Shown piece by piece: positions 44,866 to 59,800 of a DNA stretch of 64,000 nucleotides (position 1 is its first letter; every line of letters begins with the position of its first letter). The stretch lies in the NCBI GenBank assembly GCA_032622095.1, contig CP136068.1:121091989-121155988 (forward strand). Direction: 5' to 3'. Below the pieces are notes generated by a model. The model saw nothing but the letters and a program-made list of their open reading frames with translations, had not been told where the DNA came from and made no database searches. Both the position numbers and the translations under genes were made by a program. The DNA comes from Siphonodentalium dalli. Its lineage: Eukaryota; Mollusca; Scaphopoda; Gadilida; Siphonodentaliidae.

Positions 44866-47800
44866 GTGAGTAACTGTTGCACATGCATTTGAGCTGCAAC
44901 CATGTCATGTATACAGGTATAATCATATTCTGAAGACCAAAAACCTTCCAGATAAGTGGCTAGGTAATCTGGACTATCATGGTATCCACTATCAGGTCGT
45001 GCACAAGTGCCAAATGAGCTAAATAGCTCATTTGACTCTTTTGAGCTCATGTAGCTGAATTGAGCTAAAATTTTAATGGGATTTATGTCTGTTCCTTCAG
45101 TTCAACGCCTACAATGTACCTCGAATAATCGACACGCGCTTTTAATTTCATTAGTTAGACCGCACGTGAAGCTTCACAGAAACACCTTCGGTACTACTAA
45201 TTAAAACAGCCGCGGTGCAAACAAAGGCGATTTGATTAACACTTTTATGAGATTGATTAAACTTTTTATCGAACTTACAAATTGTGTACATAAAACTGCC
45301 GCTTCTGCAGGTGAATTTAGTACAATTTACCTGGATCGTAGTTATGAAGGTTAAGGGCACGAGGTTACAACGTCTTGTCCGATTGGATAAACTGCTGGCA
45401 TCCATTTACGATAATTATTTTTCCCAAAGTGACTGGACTCCCATTAGGAGAGGAAGAAATACGGAAGCACGAGCGGTCAATACATTCGTATTCTACTGTA
45501 TAATGTTACGCATCACTTACTCTAGTGATCCGAATAATAGTAGGGGTCGGAATAATAGTAGGGGGTGGAAAATTTGCCAAATTTTTATAATAGTAGGGGT
45601 CGGAATAATAGTAGGGGGTGGAAATGTCAATGAAAAAGGAGATCATTGAAGAACACTGATTTAATTATCAAACAAAAACTTATAATAAACACTCCTCGAC
45701 CCAGCACGGACAACGTCTGGTTCTTGCAGAACCTTTTCAATGTCATTGATTTGAACGGAGAACACTGCGTCAACACTTTTATACGAATTTTCAGTTCCAG
45801 CACAAGGCTCGAAAAATCTAGCACTAACTACTCAATTGTGTTCTAATTAAAGAAACTTTCAAACGTGAGCCCCAGACGTTGATTAACTTCTTAGTTAATA
45901 ACGCGTCAATTGTAAAAAACACAGACATAACGCGTTGTCACCTTTGTTCGCCTCACTGAACGATAAACAATACCCGCAGAGGGGTGTCTGTCTATTGCAA
46001 TAGGGTCGCACGAATTGCAAAATAGCGACACGTGCGAGGATGGAGTTACTTCCCATGGATCAAATCATTGATTATATTGCGATGCCAGACGGTTGCGCGA
46101 ATTCTTTGAACGTATTCCGTTTCATGCATGCCATTTGATTAAAAACTACGAATAATGCGATCATTCATGGAGTATGGGTGATCAAAATTAAATAATCGTA
46201 GGGGCTTGAATAAGAATCGTAGGGGGTGGATTTTTCTCAAAATTAACAATCGTACGGGTACGGTTATTTGGATCACTAGAGTAATGTGTTTTCTATTTTG
46301 TCGATATGGTTAAGCAATAAGCATGTGGCTTTCCATACGCTCTAACTGGTGAAATTCATACTTATAAACACATAGCGAAAGACTGTTTTGATGAGCCAAT
46401 CAAAATGTTTGTTTCATTTTATCTTGGGATAATTGGGTAAAAAAATCGCGTCGGGAAGCTGACACAGCAAGATTTGCCGATGGAAAAGTCAACTAAACAC
46501 TCTTTTCTCTTCCGAATTTTAATGAAAACATATGAGTAAATCCTTAAGCAAATGTCAGTTAAAACATATCAAGACTGTTGTGAGTAAATGAGCGGAAGGT
46601 ATTTTTGTGAAGCTCAATGTTATATTGATCCAGTACAATTAAAAGCGCATGTCGATATTCGAGTTAGGCGTTGAACTGAAGGGACAGACATAAATCCCAT
46701 TAAAAATTTAGCTCGATTCGCGATATCGTCTGGATGTTTTCACAATGGCATCAGTTTTGTCCTTAATATTAAAGATTAATGAAATGTGAACATAATTTAC
46801 AAGAAATAAAAACACTGAAAGCATTAAATGGGATTATGTTCATGTGGGATCATGTGGGTGTGATGAATAATGATACAAGTCAACTCAAGTATATAAAATT
46901 TTAGAATTTATGTAATAATCAAACATAGTATCAAGTTGACAAGTTATACATTCAATTATCTTAAATGTATGCAGTTTGCTGTGTCCTCAAGATATTCACC
47001 TGCTCACGATGTAGCTAACATAATTTTGCCTAGACATTTTTTTTGCCTAGGGGTATTTTTCCTAATTAAAAGGACTGTGTAGGTCAACATGACCAGGTCG
47101 GGCACACATGCAAAATATATGGTCTATTTTATTTAGCTCATTTCGTCTATCATAATAATAAAGATTCATATTCATAGCCCAATTGAGCTACGGTTTTAAT
47201 GTGATTTATACGCCTCTACCGATTGCGGACAATACAACGAAAATACAACACAAGAATCAATGTTTATTAGTTGCCTACCACTCTGATGTCGACAAAGAAG
47301 CAAAAAACTCGACTCATCATGGCTTAGGCGCAATTAACGATGTTTTAGTTAAGACCTCTTAGCGTTTGGTAGTGTGTTTCCTGAAAATATAAGATTTTGT
47401 CATAAAAACTAGGGAAATATCCATTTGTTTTTGCAGATTATTTCTTTTTGAAAGTCAAGAACGTTCAGTTTATGTGGCTTACCTGATTGGATAGAGCGAA
47501 CAGCTTCATTCGGAGACGATTATTTGTGAAATGCCATTCAGAGAAGACAAGTACGGAAGCACGTTTCACAACCCTACTTTGAAATTCGGATGTACCTCGC
47601 ATAACATTACAGTTATACAAATATGGTTGTCCGTACATTCCAACAGATATATTTTACATTGAAATCCCATAAGAACGTACCAGTAATCCCCGGCATAAAC
47701 GCAACCAATCAGATTATAGCTTACAAACGGTGTTTGCGAACACAATTATGAATGGGACTTCCGTAAATTGGATGAAGATTTTCATTTGATAAACAGATTT

Positions 47801-50800
47801 TTATGATTCTTTCTTACCGTTACTAATGGGAAATTAACCAAAACAGATTGATTTTGAATCGCTCAAAAAATATTAAAGCCGTGGTTAGTCGTTGAGTTTT
47901 TTGCTTCTTTGTCGACATCAGAGTGGTAGGCAACTAATGAACATAGATTCTTGTGTCGTATTTTCGTTGTATTGTCCGCAATCGGTAGAGGCCTGTAAAT
48001 CACATTAAAACCGTAGCTCAATCGGGCTATGATAGACGAAATGAGCTAAATAGACCATTTTGCATGTGTGCCCAACCTGATGACCTCTTTCATAGATTGC
48101 TGCTTCCAATCCAACTTCCAGCAGGGTACGCACTACGTACCCTGGGGAAGTCTCTAGCCAAGAGGTAGCATACTGGTCTCTCATGCTAGATGACATGGGA
48201 TCGCAACCTGGTCAGGGTATTCCAGTCCTTCCCACGAGGAAAACACAGCGAGAGCATTTATTTTCTCCTCGTAATTCAGAAGTCGGTTGTAATATTGCAT
48301 TCATACTATAATTGTAAGTTGGGTTTTTCTCAAACAAAAAGTAATTGTGGAATAGACCTATGTCTAGTTACACTTTAATATGCCATAGTTGGACTGAGAT
48401 GGTACCAGATCTAAATAAACCTTAAAATAGTTCACTATTGAACCAACAATTACAGTCTCCATAAGAGGGTTGAAAATTACGACTGGGTACGGGTCCGAGA
48501 GCAATCATTCCTGTCTCCTGGGAAGGACTGGTATTCTGACAAAATTCAGAACGTGTCAACTACCAAGTTTGTAAGGCTGAAATGTCTCATTCATGATCAC
48601 TGAATAAAGATCCGAATGCAAAATGCCGAGTACCTCCGTTACAACATTTGTCCAGGTATGTTGTGGGTTCAGTACGCTGTCCGATCGGGCGCGCCTCAGT
48701 GTGCACGTTAAAGAACGCTACTGGAGTCACCACATGGTTATAAAGTTACTTGGCCAATGTAGCATCTGGACGGTGGACCAGCGCTTCTAGCTACTAGTAT
48801 AACCTACATGTAGATCATGCCATGAATCTCTACTCTGGCTAATGTCCCTAGAGATCAACGTTGCATTGGATTGTGTATTAATCCAGCATGATTGTTATGT
48901 AGGGAGGGAGCTTGACCAGTTTTGCGAATCGGTTGCGGGAAGTTATACATTTGGCCATCGACAATCAGAATTGCTTCCGCTTTGGGTCACTTATGATATT
49001 GGCCTGTTGACAGGGAATTCAATGAATATTTATTAAAAGTAAAAGTTAACAGTGTACTATTATGTATCACAATTTACCACCCAACAGCCTGTTCTCTCGC
49101 CACTTCTGATGCAGCTTCCTTTGTCCTCGATATCCTAGCCGACGTTTGGCTGTCATCTTCAAAGTATTCGGTGTGCAACATGTTCTCACAGTCAGTGGTG
49201 GGTCAGCGCCTTCATTTGCCTTTGATGTCGTGTTACGGCCTTGCCATTGTCTATTAATTATGTTTAACTGTGAATTTATAATTTATGTTCCATTTATGGA
49301 TCGGTAATTAGCGATAATTATATCCAAAATGGATGACGTGCATTGGGCTGCATCCATATTTAATTTATCAAATTTCATACTAGAAAACGTTCACCATTAT
49401 TGACAGTCACAAAGTTTGCAGGAATTGGAATGTTCAAAGATACTAGACAGTTAATCAGTAACAAGTTTCACTTATTAGTGCTACATATATTACATTCTCC
49501 AATGTGGTAATGTGCATACCTACTGCACGCACTTTGAATAACAAAACTAAAAGTACAGTAACAGCCTGTTACTGTACTTTTAGTTTTGTTACTAACAAGC
49601 AGCGCGCACACATCGAATCCCGTGAAATAAACTTAAGTGCTATATACCAGTATATGTCAGGTGACGCAATCGATACACGATGGGATTCTCTGCAAAACTA
49701 ACTATAGTCCGATTTCAATAAGTATGCGATAATTCCACATGCTTTCAATTGGCACCGCAATGCATGTTTCCATGGAACAATGATTGACAGGACAGATATA
49801 GGGAATAGCGATGAGGAGGGTGTTTACCTGCCACACAAATTTGAGTTCAGGTGGCCGATGGGCGGGGGGGGGGGGGGGCCTCAGAATGACAAGCCTGCTG
49901 ACTGACAGTACTGTTTATAACTGTGTTCAGACTGGATGTAAAGTACTGTTATGCCCTTAGTAAATGACCCATTAACTGCAGTTATAATCCGTTTACAACT
50001 GCGGTGTAACCGCACCGCAGTTTGCCGTAACTGCGGTGGCATCGCAGTTACATGCGGTTAGGTTACCGCAGTTAATAACCCTTAACTGCGGATACACTGC
50101 ACGTAAACGTTAACCTTCCGGTATTTGAATATTTAATGGGAAAGAGAGGTGTACTACCATGATGCATCTACCAGTGTATGTTATCGTTTTGTGTTTTAGC
50201 GATCATGGCAAAGTGGTAACTTCATAATCGACCAGGAGTTGATTGTATGTTTTTGTTATCACCATCGGTACTCAACACGATATATTTTATGTTTTAATCC
50301 CGACTTGTGGAAAACTGTATAATTTTGACGTATATGTTCTAGTATACGTCCGTTGTTCGGCTTGTGAAAAAATACATGCTTATGTTTGAAGCAAAGTAGA
50401 TCGCTGAATTTAATACTAGTAATAGTACATACGCAATTCGCGAATCTAGCTTGCGTGTCACGTTTGTAGTTAATTATGATTATATAGCAACGAATGCAAG
50501 ATCGGAAAACTTAAATATCGGTTTCCGATATCCGAATAATGCCCGACGTTTGAAGAGTGCGGCTGTTCCGTTTAAACGTATTTTGTGACTATGTATTGTT
50601 TCCCTCACTTTACATTTATGATGCATGTGTGGGACTCTTAACCCCCACTTTATATTATTATATAATTATCCACTCAAATCCGTTTGAAATTCAGTGGCCA
50701 TTTGATTCGTTTGAATGCGTTTTTTCCGTTTTGCGTTTATTCCATTTTAAACGCGTTTTCCTTGGATTGAAAGTGACCGGCACTCGTCAGCTAAATTGTC

Positions 50801-53800
50801 GAATAATTATATTTATATATAATTATATAAATATTTATTTTATCGATGGTTAAAGTCGGAAATGGGCCTTAAGAATTCCGATTACCCGTCGGGGTTAGCC
50901 CAACTGTTATTTTCACCAAAAGGCTACAATAAAGTATACAACATTATAATAAAAAGAAATCCAAAAATAAATAAAACACACAAAAACACTTTTATTTTTT
51001 CACTATACATGTACATCACAATCTTCCGTTTACCCAAAACATAAAATATTGGAATATGAATGTCTGTTCTATTTATCCAAAAGGTACACTGGCATGTTAT
51101 TTGGGCTAACTTGTCTAACAAGCATGGCAACTAAAACATGGCACGCCATATGGTATCTGTTCCATTAAGAGCGACATATACCGGTTTAACCGCGACGTAT
51201 CCGTTTTAACCGCACAATTTATTCGGTTCTCTTGCGTTTTAAACGCATCTTATAACCGCAGTTAGGTTAAAACGGAACGCAGTTAAACTGGGGTGCCACT
51301 TCAGTTAGATGGGCCATTTACTTTGGGCGTAACAGTAGTCATTGTAATTATCACGTGTTTAGTACTGTTTACCTGGGTGTAATATAGGCCGCATATATGA
51401 ACGATTAATCAACTACTCTCAGGTGCCAAATAAACATGCGGGCACGTTTATTAATTTGGACTGAAAAATACACAACATCACGTTTATTTGGCAATGAGAT
51501 ACATAGTGAAAATGCCATAGTGAAAATTTACAGCCCAGCACTCATATTTGGCCATCACGTTTATTTGGCACCTGAGAGTAACCGTCGATTATGAAAACTC
51601 ATAACCGTAGTTAAGTAAATAGCTTAGTTAGGTCTTGAAATTTACTTCAAAGAATATGCTGAGGTGAACACTGAATAGAATATACCACAGGTCCCCAGAA
51701 CAAAAATTGACCCCACCCCCAATAGTACTTAATCGGGATTAAGTACTATTGGGGGTGGGGTAAATTTTTGTTCTGGGGACCTCGGGAATATACATACTAA
51801 AAATGATTAAGTGGTTCATCTAGTTTTCACAGCTGTCAGTTGCCAAAAATTGTGCATCGCAATAGTAAAATCGCGATTCGCATCGTTAAGGTCTGAATTG
51901 TTGCAGCCCTAGTCTTGTCTCATTGGATAAACCGCTGGCATCCATTTGGGAGAAATTGTTTGTCGAAAGTGCCGGAAATGTGAGCAGTCAATACATTGGT
52001 ATCCTATTGTATAATTTCGCATATCGCTTACTAGTTCTGTGTTTTTTATTGTGAATATATCCTGTTAAGCCACAGCAGTCCAGAAACTTTTTTTTGTTAT
52101 TAATTTTTATTTATATATAATAATAAAAAAGTTCCCAGACCCCATGGGAGTTAAGCACCACATTCTAACTAGGAATGGAACAATATTCCGATACGACCTA
52201 GTGCGATATGCGTACCGATTTGAAGCCCCAAATATCACGGTATCCTGTATTTCCTATGTACACTGTCTCATGTTCATGCATGTTGGCACTTGTTTGATTT
52301 AAATTAAAAAAATTTAATACCAATGATCACTGAAGTGTGTCTGACAAAGTAGCAAAGATACATGAGATACCACACAATTCTGACATACATGTTGTTGTCT
52401 TTTGAATTGGCCACTATGTTTTTATTTCTCTAATGAGTACTTGTTAGTATAGCTGAAGGGGTCACTTTCACCATCCAGAGTTCTTAAAGGATACACTGGT
52501 TTGGAAAATATGCTGAAGGGTAGTAGGGTACACAATGTTTGCTATTGGCACAAATGTAGTTCAACTGTGTTCCTTAAAGTCAGACGTCCATCACCAGTTT
52601 GTTTACAGTTTATTTAAATTTTCATTGGAAAGTAAACAGTTATTCACTAACAGAAATCATGGCAGACGCGAAAACTAAACGTCATTTAGAATGATTTTTC
52701 AAAACCTGTGTACCCCTCAGCACTTTTTTTCAGTGAGAATGACCCCCTTCAGCGTTAGTATAACAGAAGTTTTATTATGTACACAGGTTCTCAAGTTCTA
52801 TCAAAATGGGCAATGAAAATATATGTGAGAACACTACTAAGTACTTGTCAATACGTGTAATATTATAGTTACAAATGTTTTTGTTCCCTATTTTGATATC
52901 TGCCAATAACATATTAAGGGTTTTATTCGTGATATATTTACACATATTTACATACTTCTAATTTTTAGCTTGTTATGGGATTGTTCAAGTTCCAACAGGA
53001 CCCTGGTTTTGTAGAAAATGTGAATCGCAAGAGAGATCTGCAAAAGTTGTAAGTAAACTGCTTCCTTCCTCATTGCAAAGTTTTAAGATAATGTACAGTA
53101 ATGCTCTAATTAATCGACCCCTTAACTACAGCATAATTATGAGAGCTTTCCGATGAATGGCAAAAAGCCATATTTCCGACTAAATCCTGAAAAGTTACTC
53201 ATAATTCTGCTGTGGTTAAGGAGTCGATTAATTAAAGTATTACTGTAGATATCATTTTACATGTAGCCTTCTAAGAATAGAAAACAAATTGATTTACACA
53301 ATAACCATTAGAAGACTTCAAGTCTTGATATAGTGTGTCTGTCTGAAGTCCCCCAGAGTGTGAATTAGTGATGCTACACCTCTCAGCGGCCAAGCATTGC
53401 TAAATTCACCTTCTGTGGACCTCATTCTGCTTAGGCCTCACTTTTCGTGAAGTATCTATAGTCACAAATTAACATTGTTTTAGTTACTTTTTCCCTTCTG
53501 TTCAGTTTGTATATCCCCTTATTTGCAGGAGATAAAATGCATAATTGAGGTGACCAATGGGTGAACATCACCAACTTCAACTGGGGAACTTCAGTCTGAT
53601 CCTAGGTCTCCCATAGCAGTTGAGGCATAAGCAGAATGACGTCCACAGAGGGTAACTTGGTGATGCTAGCCCACCATGTGGGATAGCATCACTGAATTCA
53701 CCCTCTGGGGGAATTTGTTCTGCAAATGACAGACACGCTATTTCATAATTTCAAGGCTTGAAATCTATTATATATTTTGGAAGATCTGTTTGTTTGTTTG

Positions 53801-56800
53801 TGTGTAATCGATGAACTCGAAAACGGCCGACCCGATTTTGATGAAACTTGGTATGTGGGGGTATTTTCGGCCCGGGGGTGACATAGGCCTATTGATTTGC
53901 CCGTGCGACGTGACCTTGACCTTGAAATTGGGTAATTTCAAGGTCAAACACCCGAATATCACGGGATTTCGATGAAACTTGGTATGTGGGGATACCTTCT
54001 GCCGGGGAGTGGCATAATCCTATTAAATTGCTTGTGTGACGTGACCTTGACCTTGAAATCGGGTCATTTGAAGGTCAAACGCCCGAATATCACGGGATTT
54101 CGATGAAACTTGGTATGTGTGGGTACTTTCGGCCGGGGAGTCTCATAAGCCTATTCATTTGCCCGTGCGACTTGACCTTGAAATTGGATCAATTCAAGGT
54201 CAAATCGCGAATTTTGATGGGATTTCGACGAAATTTGATACGTGGGGTTACTTTTGTCCACTGAGTGTTTTGGGTGGGTTGAGTCGTGACCCCGACCTGA
54301 CTTTGACCTTCAAAATGATCAATTCAAGGTCAAATCGGGTAAAACCGGATGGATTTCGACGGGCACGTTTGTCGGGTACTTTTGTCCGGGCAGTGTTTTG
54401 GACTGGTCAAATCGTGACCCCACTTGACCTTGACCTTCAAAATGGACAATTCAAGGTCAAAGCCCGGACGAAGTCGGGTCACCTTCTAGTAACATTTATT
54501 TTAAGTAGGACAATGCGTACATTTAGTGAATTTTGTTTTGCATTATATCTAACTCTACTAACATGCATATTATTGATGATAAGTGATTTATGATCTAATA
54601 TCCCAAACTTTAACATAATATAGCAATAACACACAAGCTGCAAGACAGAAAATGGTACAATGGGGATCGGAGCACAAGTTATTTCAACTTAGGAAACGCT
54701 TCTCTCCCCTATACTGTATACTGTAAAAACATTTGCCCCCAATATGTCTTCAATTTTATCAATTTAAAAATAAATCACCATGAATATCTATTTAACTTAC
54801 CATAGTAGTCAGTTTATAAATTGCCTCATTGGATGAGTCACATTGAATTTTGGAGCTTAATATGCTGCCTTTTGGCTCTTTCTATTGTATAATTTGCACC
54901 TATTTCAGTGGCATGTTAGTGAACATCAGCATGACAGATTGCGAGGAATTTTGTTGAAGAGCACTGGATGCAATTTTTGAATAAAATTAATGTTAATAAA
55001 TTGTTGCTTTATCACAGCATAAAATGAACAAACATTCCATCCATGCTTTTGGGGGATTCCCATATGAATTGGGGGAATTTCCAAGCAGGGGAGATAACAG
55101 TCTATGTAAACATACACTCAGATTCATACTGATACTGTTTTTTATATGTGGGTATGTAGTTTACTCCAGACTGGGGAGATAACATTGGTTCATTTGGTGA
55201 GGAGTGTGTGGGAACATGGATTATAAAAACTGCCTCACTCTTGTTACATGTATTTTGAAGTGAATGTTGATGAATGTATTCATATGCCAAGAAAACTATT
55301 CATCGACATCTATTCAATTTGTTTATAGCAAATTATAAACAATATTCTCCAGTATTGAAATGTCAAAGAAGTGTTCTGACACCAATATCTGTTCCGTTTG
55401 TCAAAATTGTACAGAAACTGTCCCTCCCTGTATAACCATGCCTGGTATATTTGTTAAAAGCAAATAACAGCTAGATTAATTTATTCATTCCAGAAATGTG
55501 ATCTATGTCCCCAGAGAGATGGAGCTTTGAAGAGGACAGATACTGGAGGTACGATGATATATGTAATATTAGATAGAGTACTGGTAATATAAATCTGATG
55601 ATAGCAGAGGTACGATAATATGTGTAATATTAAATAGAGTACTTATAATATCAGCTTGATGATACAGGAGGTACTGTTTTATGTGTACTATGAAATAGAG
55701 CTCAGGTAGAATTTGTCGTATTGCAACAATATCGCTACATGTAAATCTACCTGATCACTCAGGGAGTGGAGTCAAACTGTCAAAAACTACAGTAATGCTC
55801 TAAGTAATCGACTTCTTAACCACAGCAGAATTATGGGTAACTTTTCAGGATTTAGTCAGAAATATGGCTTGTTGCCATTCATTGGAAAGCTCTCAGGGAG
55901 AGCTTTCCGATGAATGGCAACAAGCCATATTTCCGACTAAATCCTGCAAAGTTACCCATAATTCTGCTGTGGTTAAGAAGTCGATTACTTAGAGCATTAC
56001 TGTACCTATTGAATCATCACAGTCATAACTCCAGTCCTGACCTGACTTTCTGTATTCCAGCTATTTAGTACACCATATAGGTGATATTTACGCCATGTTT
56101 GACACGCATGCTAAAACTTAATATCTTTGGATACCTTACATGTTGCATTGCCAGAAACTATTAAGGATGACGTTTTTGGTAGAATTTGATTCCATATTAT
56201 TTTATCCTACTTCGCTGCTGAATCAGAATTTTTTTTAATTCGCATTATACTTTAAATGATCACAATTTGATCTTCTATTTTAGCCTGGTGTCATGTTGTT
56301 TGTGCCCTATTTGTTCCCGAGGCGTGGTTTGCTAATGTTCAAACCATGGAACCAATTGTTCTCAAGAACGTTCCATCGGAACGCTTCAACAAGGTATGTT
56401 CCACATGGGCTCCTGCAAATGCTTGAAATAATTCGATTCGATGTGAAATCACACTAAAGTTCAATTCGTTTAGAAAGAATCACAAATATTCAATAAATTT
56501 ACGAACCCTCCAGCGTCGGGAGACTCATGCAAATTTCTCTAATATATAATTAAAAAAGTCCTTAAAACATTGATTGTATCTTGTTTAACAGAATGGAGAT
56601 AATCACATATGTACCAATCATCAGGGTAAACAACATTCTGGACTCTGTGACCTCTAGATAAGGACCTCCAGTGTACTAAGAAGATATATATTTCACCACC
56701 CGATTGTCATCCTTCCGCACAAGATAGTCCGTTCAGGCGCATTGTTATTTGATGACTTTTTCAATAGAATTATTGATTTCCTCAATGAACATCCCGAAAC

Positions 56801-59800
56801 TGTAAATGGCACATTTAAATGTTATGACACTCATTGCAATGATTATTGCAAGTGAATAAATTCCGACAATTAGCGCCATAGCTGGAAATTGAATTACTCC
56901 CCTTTGCACTGTAGCATCACATGGAACACATTGGATTACTCCCGAAGTATGATGCTGCATGCTAAACATCCTGGTCTCTGTGTTAATTCCAAAAAATATT
57001 TTTATAATTCGCCAAAATATTTCCGAGTAGGGCCATGATGAATCAATAAATTACTTGTTTTGTTTTCTATAATTGCCAGCGATGAAAACAAATTGTCAAT
57101 CCCGCTGAACTTTTGATAATGGTTGTTCGATTCGATGTGAAATCTTCCCACCTATTTGATTTGAGATTCGATTCAACGAAAAAATTGTGATTCACTGGAG
57201 CCTAGTGCCACAAGGATTGAATGACTAGCAAAGTATTCTCAAAATAATGGCATTGTAAGCTGGTAAATTGAAAGGAAATTATAACTATTTGTGTGTGAGC
57301 TCGTTATAACAAAACAGTCTTTTTATATCAATGCTCAAAAGGACAAAAGTAACGTAAATTTTGTCAAATAATTTGATACCACTATGTAGTGGCCTAGATT
57401 CAACACTGCGAATCTCTGGTTTTTTTTCTCAAATCGATTTGAATATTCATAAGGATTTTGAATTGAGTCTATATATACTGGCATTTTTGTAAGTGTACAC
57501 AAATAACAATGCAAATTTGGATGCATCAAACTAAAATATCTCCACTACACACCTTCCAGTATGTACATACAATGTATGTTTGACTCAACCCTTGTTTTTC
57601 CTTTTAGGCATGTTATGTTTGTGAGGAGATGGGTCGTCAGGGTAAAGCTTCCACCGGTGCATGTATGCAGTGCAATCGAAATGGATGCAAACAAAATTTC
57701 CATGTTACTTGGTATTTACAATCAATTATTAATACCACCCGATTACTTGGTAGATAATCAATTATTAATACATCTCCTTTTTAATTATTTTTTTTCTCCA
57801 AATAAGACTCCATGTTCCACATCAAGTAAGAAACATAGTCTCTGATTTGGCAGAAATCCGCTTATTAAATAAGTTTCATGAAATTGTTGAAGCTGCCAAC
57901 TTAAAACCCAGACAAACCAGAGTTTTCCATGAACATACACACCATTATGGTTAATTGGTGGTAAAATGGTGTGACCCTGGTGGCTTGGAGACTATGTACA
58001 ACAAAGTCGCAGAGCCATCAATATCAGACTATGTTACTGTCAATCCATCCAGCCCTTTTTTTTAAAGGGCTGATCCACCACAAAAACTTGTATTTTATTT
58101 TGTATTCATATTCTGATGAATCAGCATTGTTGAGGCTTGCATGACATCTGCGATTTTTAGCATCTGTCGCTGAATTAAACAAGGTATAATCATTGCTGCT
58201 TACACATAGTTCGCATCATGAACTGTGCAAATGCGACATTGAAAGCACCAGCTGCAAGAATAGCCAAGTTCAACCTTAGGTTGCATGTTGAACTTATGAT
58301 TTGAAATTCCTTTCAAATGAATGAATGGGAATCATGTCCTGTTTTTACCTCTCCCTCTTGTCTGCTTATATTTTTTGAACATATACATGAAAAATAGACA
58401 TGCCAATCCGATATATAGTTTTTTGCTCACCTGAGACGAAGTCTCCGGTGAAGCTCTAGTCATCACTCCTTGTCCATTGTCCATCCGTCCCTCTGTCCAT
58501 CCATCCACAAACAATTCTTTAAACATCTTCATAAGACCGAATTGATTCATATTTGGTGTGGATATTCCCCAGGTGACTCACATTCAGATTTGTTCAAATG
58601 AGGTCACTTGGTCAAATAGTTGCAATTCTAGGGCCATAACTCTTTCCCTCCATAGTAATTGTTTAAAATGTACCATTGGGCCGAATGGGTTCATATTTGG
58701 TATGAAGTGTCCTTGTGTGAGTTGGGTTCAGATTTCTTTTTTTAAACTTGTTAAAACGAAATTTAAACAAAAAAAACGTAACACCATTTTAACATACACC
58801 AGTGTCACCACACCAAATTTGGTTTAAATCAGGATTATTGAGAAAATGCAAACAATAGATACTCAAGAGCTATATAAGATATGAGATATGGGGAGGGTGT
58901 CTGAGATCACATAATTTAGAAGTGGATCACACTGCTGGCCTAGGTGATTATACAGTAATGGCAGTGTTAAGAAAACAATGGATAGCATCATAGCAGTTAT
59001 AGTTGATATCAAATCTGCTTGGAGAGACAGCTCTGTTGATTGATATCCTAGATTTCTCTGCCTGGTAGAGCATTTGTATATAAATGATCTCAGGCTTATG
59101 ATAACACTAGTTCCCAAGTGTGCATCTGACAGTTTGGCCATTAAAACAAATAGTTGTTTTCTCAGGCAATTGCATATTGAGAGAGACAGTGAGGCTTTGT
59201 TTTTACCTCACCTGAAACGAATAATTGAGTCATAGTTGGTGTGGATGGTCCCTATGTGACTGGGATTCAGTTTTGTGCAAATGGGGTCACCGGGTCAAAA
59301 AGTGATGTAGCTAGGGACATAACTCTTTCCATCCATAGTAATTCTTACAACAACTTCTTCTCAAGAACCATCGGGGATATTTGGTATGGAGGGTCCTTGG
59401 ATGACAGGGATACAGATTTTTTCAAATGGGGTCACTGTGTCAAATACGGGCAGAGCTAGGGACATAACTTGTCCATCCATTGTAATTCTTAAAATATCTT
59501 ATCAAGAACCATCAGGCCTATTCAGCTTATATTTGTTATGGGTGACTGGGATTCAGATTTGATTCAGAAATGGATCAATGGGTTAAATAGGAGTGGGCCA
59601 GGGACATGATTCTTTCCCTCAATAGTTATTAAAACATCTTCAAGAACCATTTGGCATAATTAGCATATATCTGGTATGGAGAGTTCTTGGGTGACTGGGA
59701 TTCAGATTTGTTCAAATGGGGTCACCAGATCAATTAGGGGTGCAACCAGGAATATAACTCTTCCCCATAGTAATTCTTAAAATGGTTCCTCCTCAAGAAC

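Noticed and set aside
44733-45050. 105-residue ORF on the - strand
   Set aside because: It is the antisense shadow of MLLT10 exon 1 (PHD finger) plus its donor and intron. The + strand reading matches a known family exactly.
54117-54593. 158-residue ORF
   Set aside because: It lies wholly within the tandem tgaccttgacc repeat; period and composition explain the open frame.
58863-59141. 92-residue hydrophobic - strand ORF
   Set aside because: Within or beside the mollusc-style repeat array in an MLLT10 intron; no family resemblance or splice evidence.
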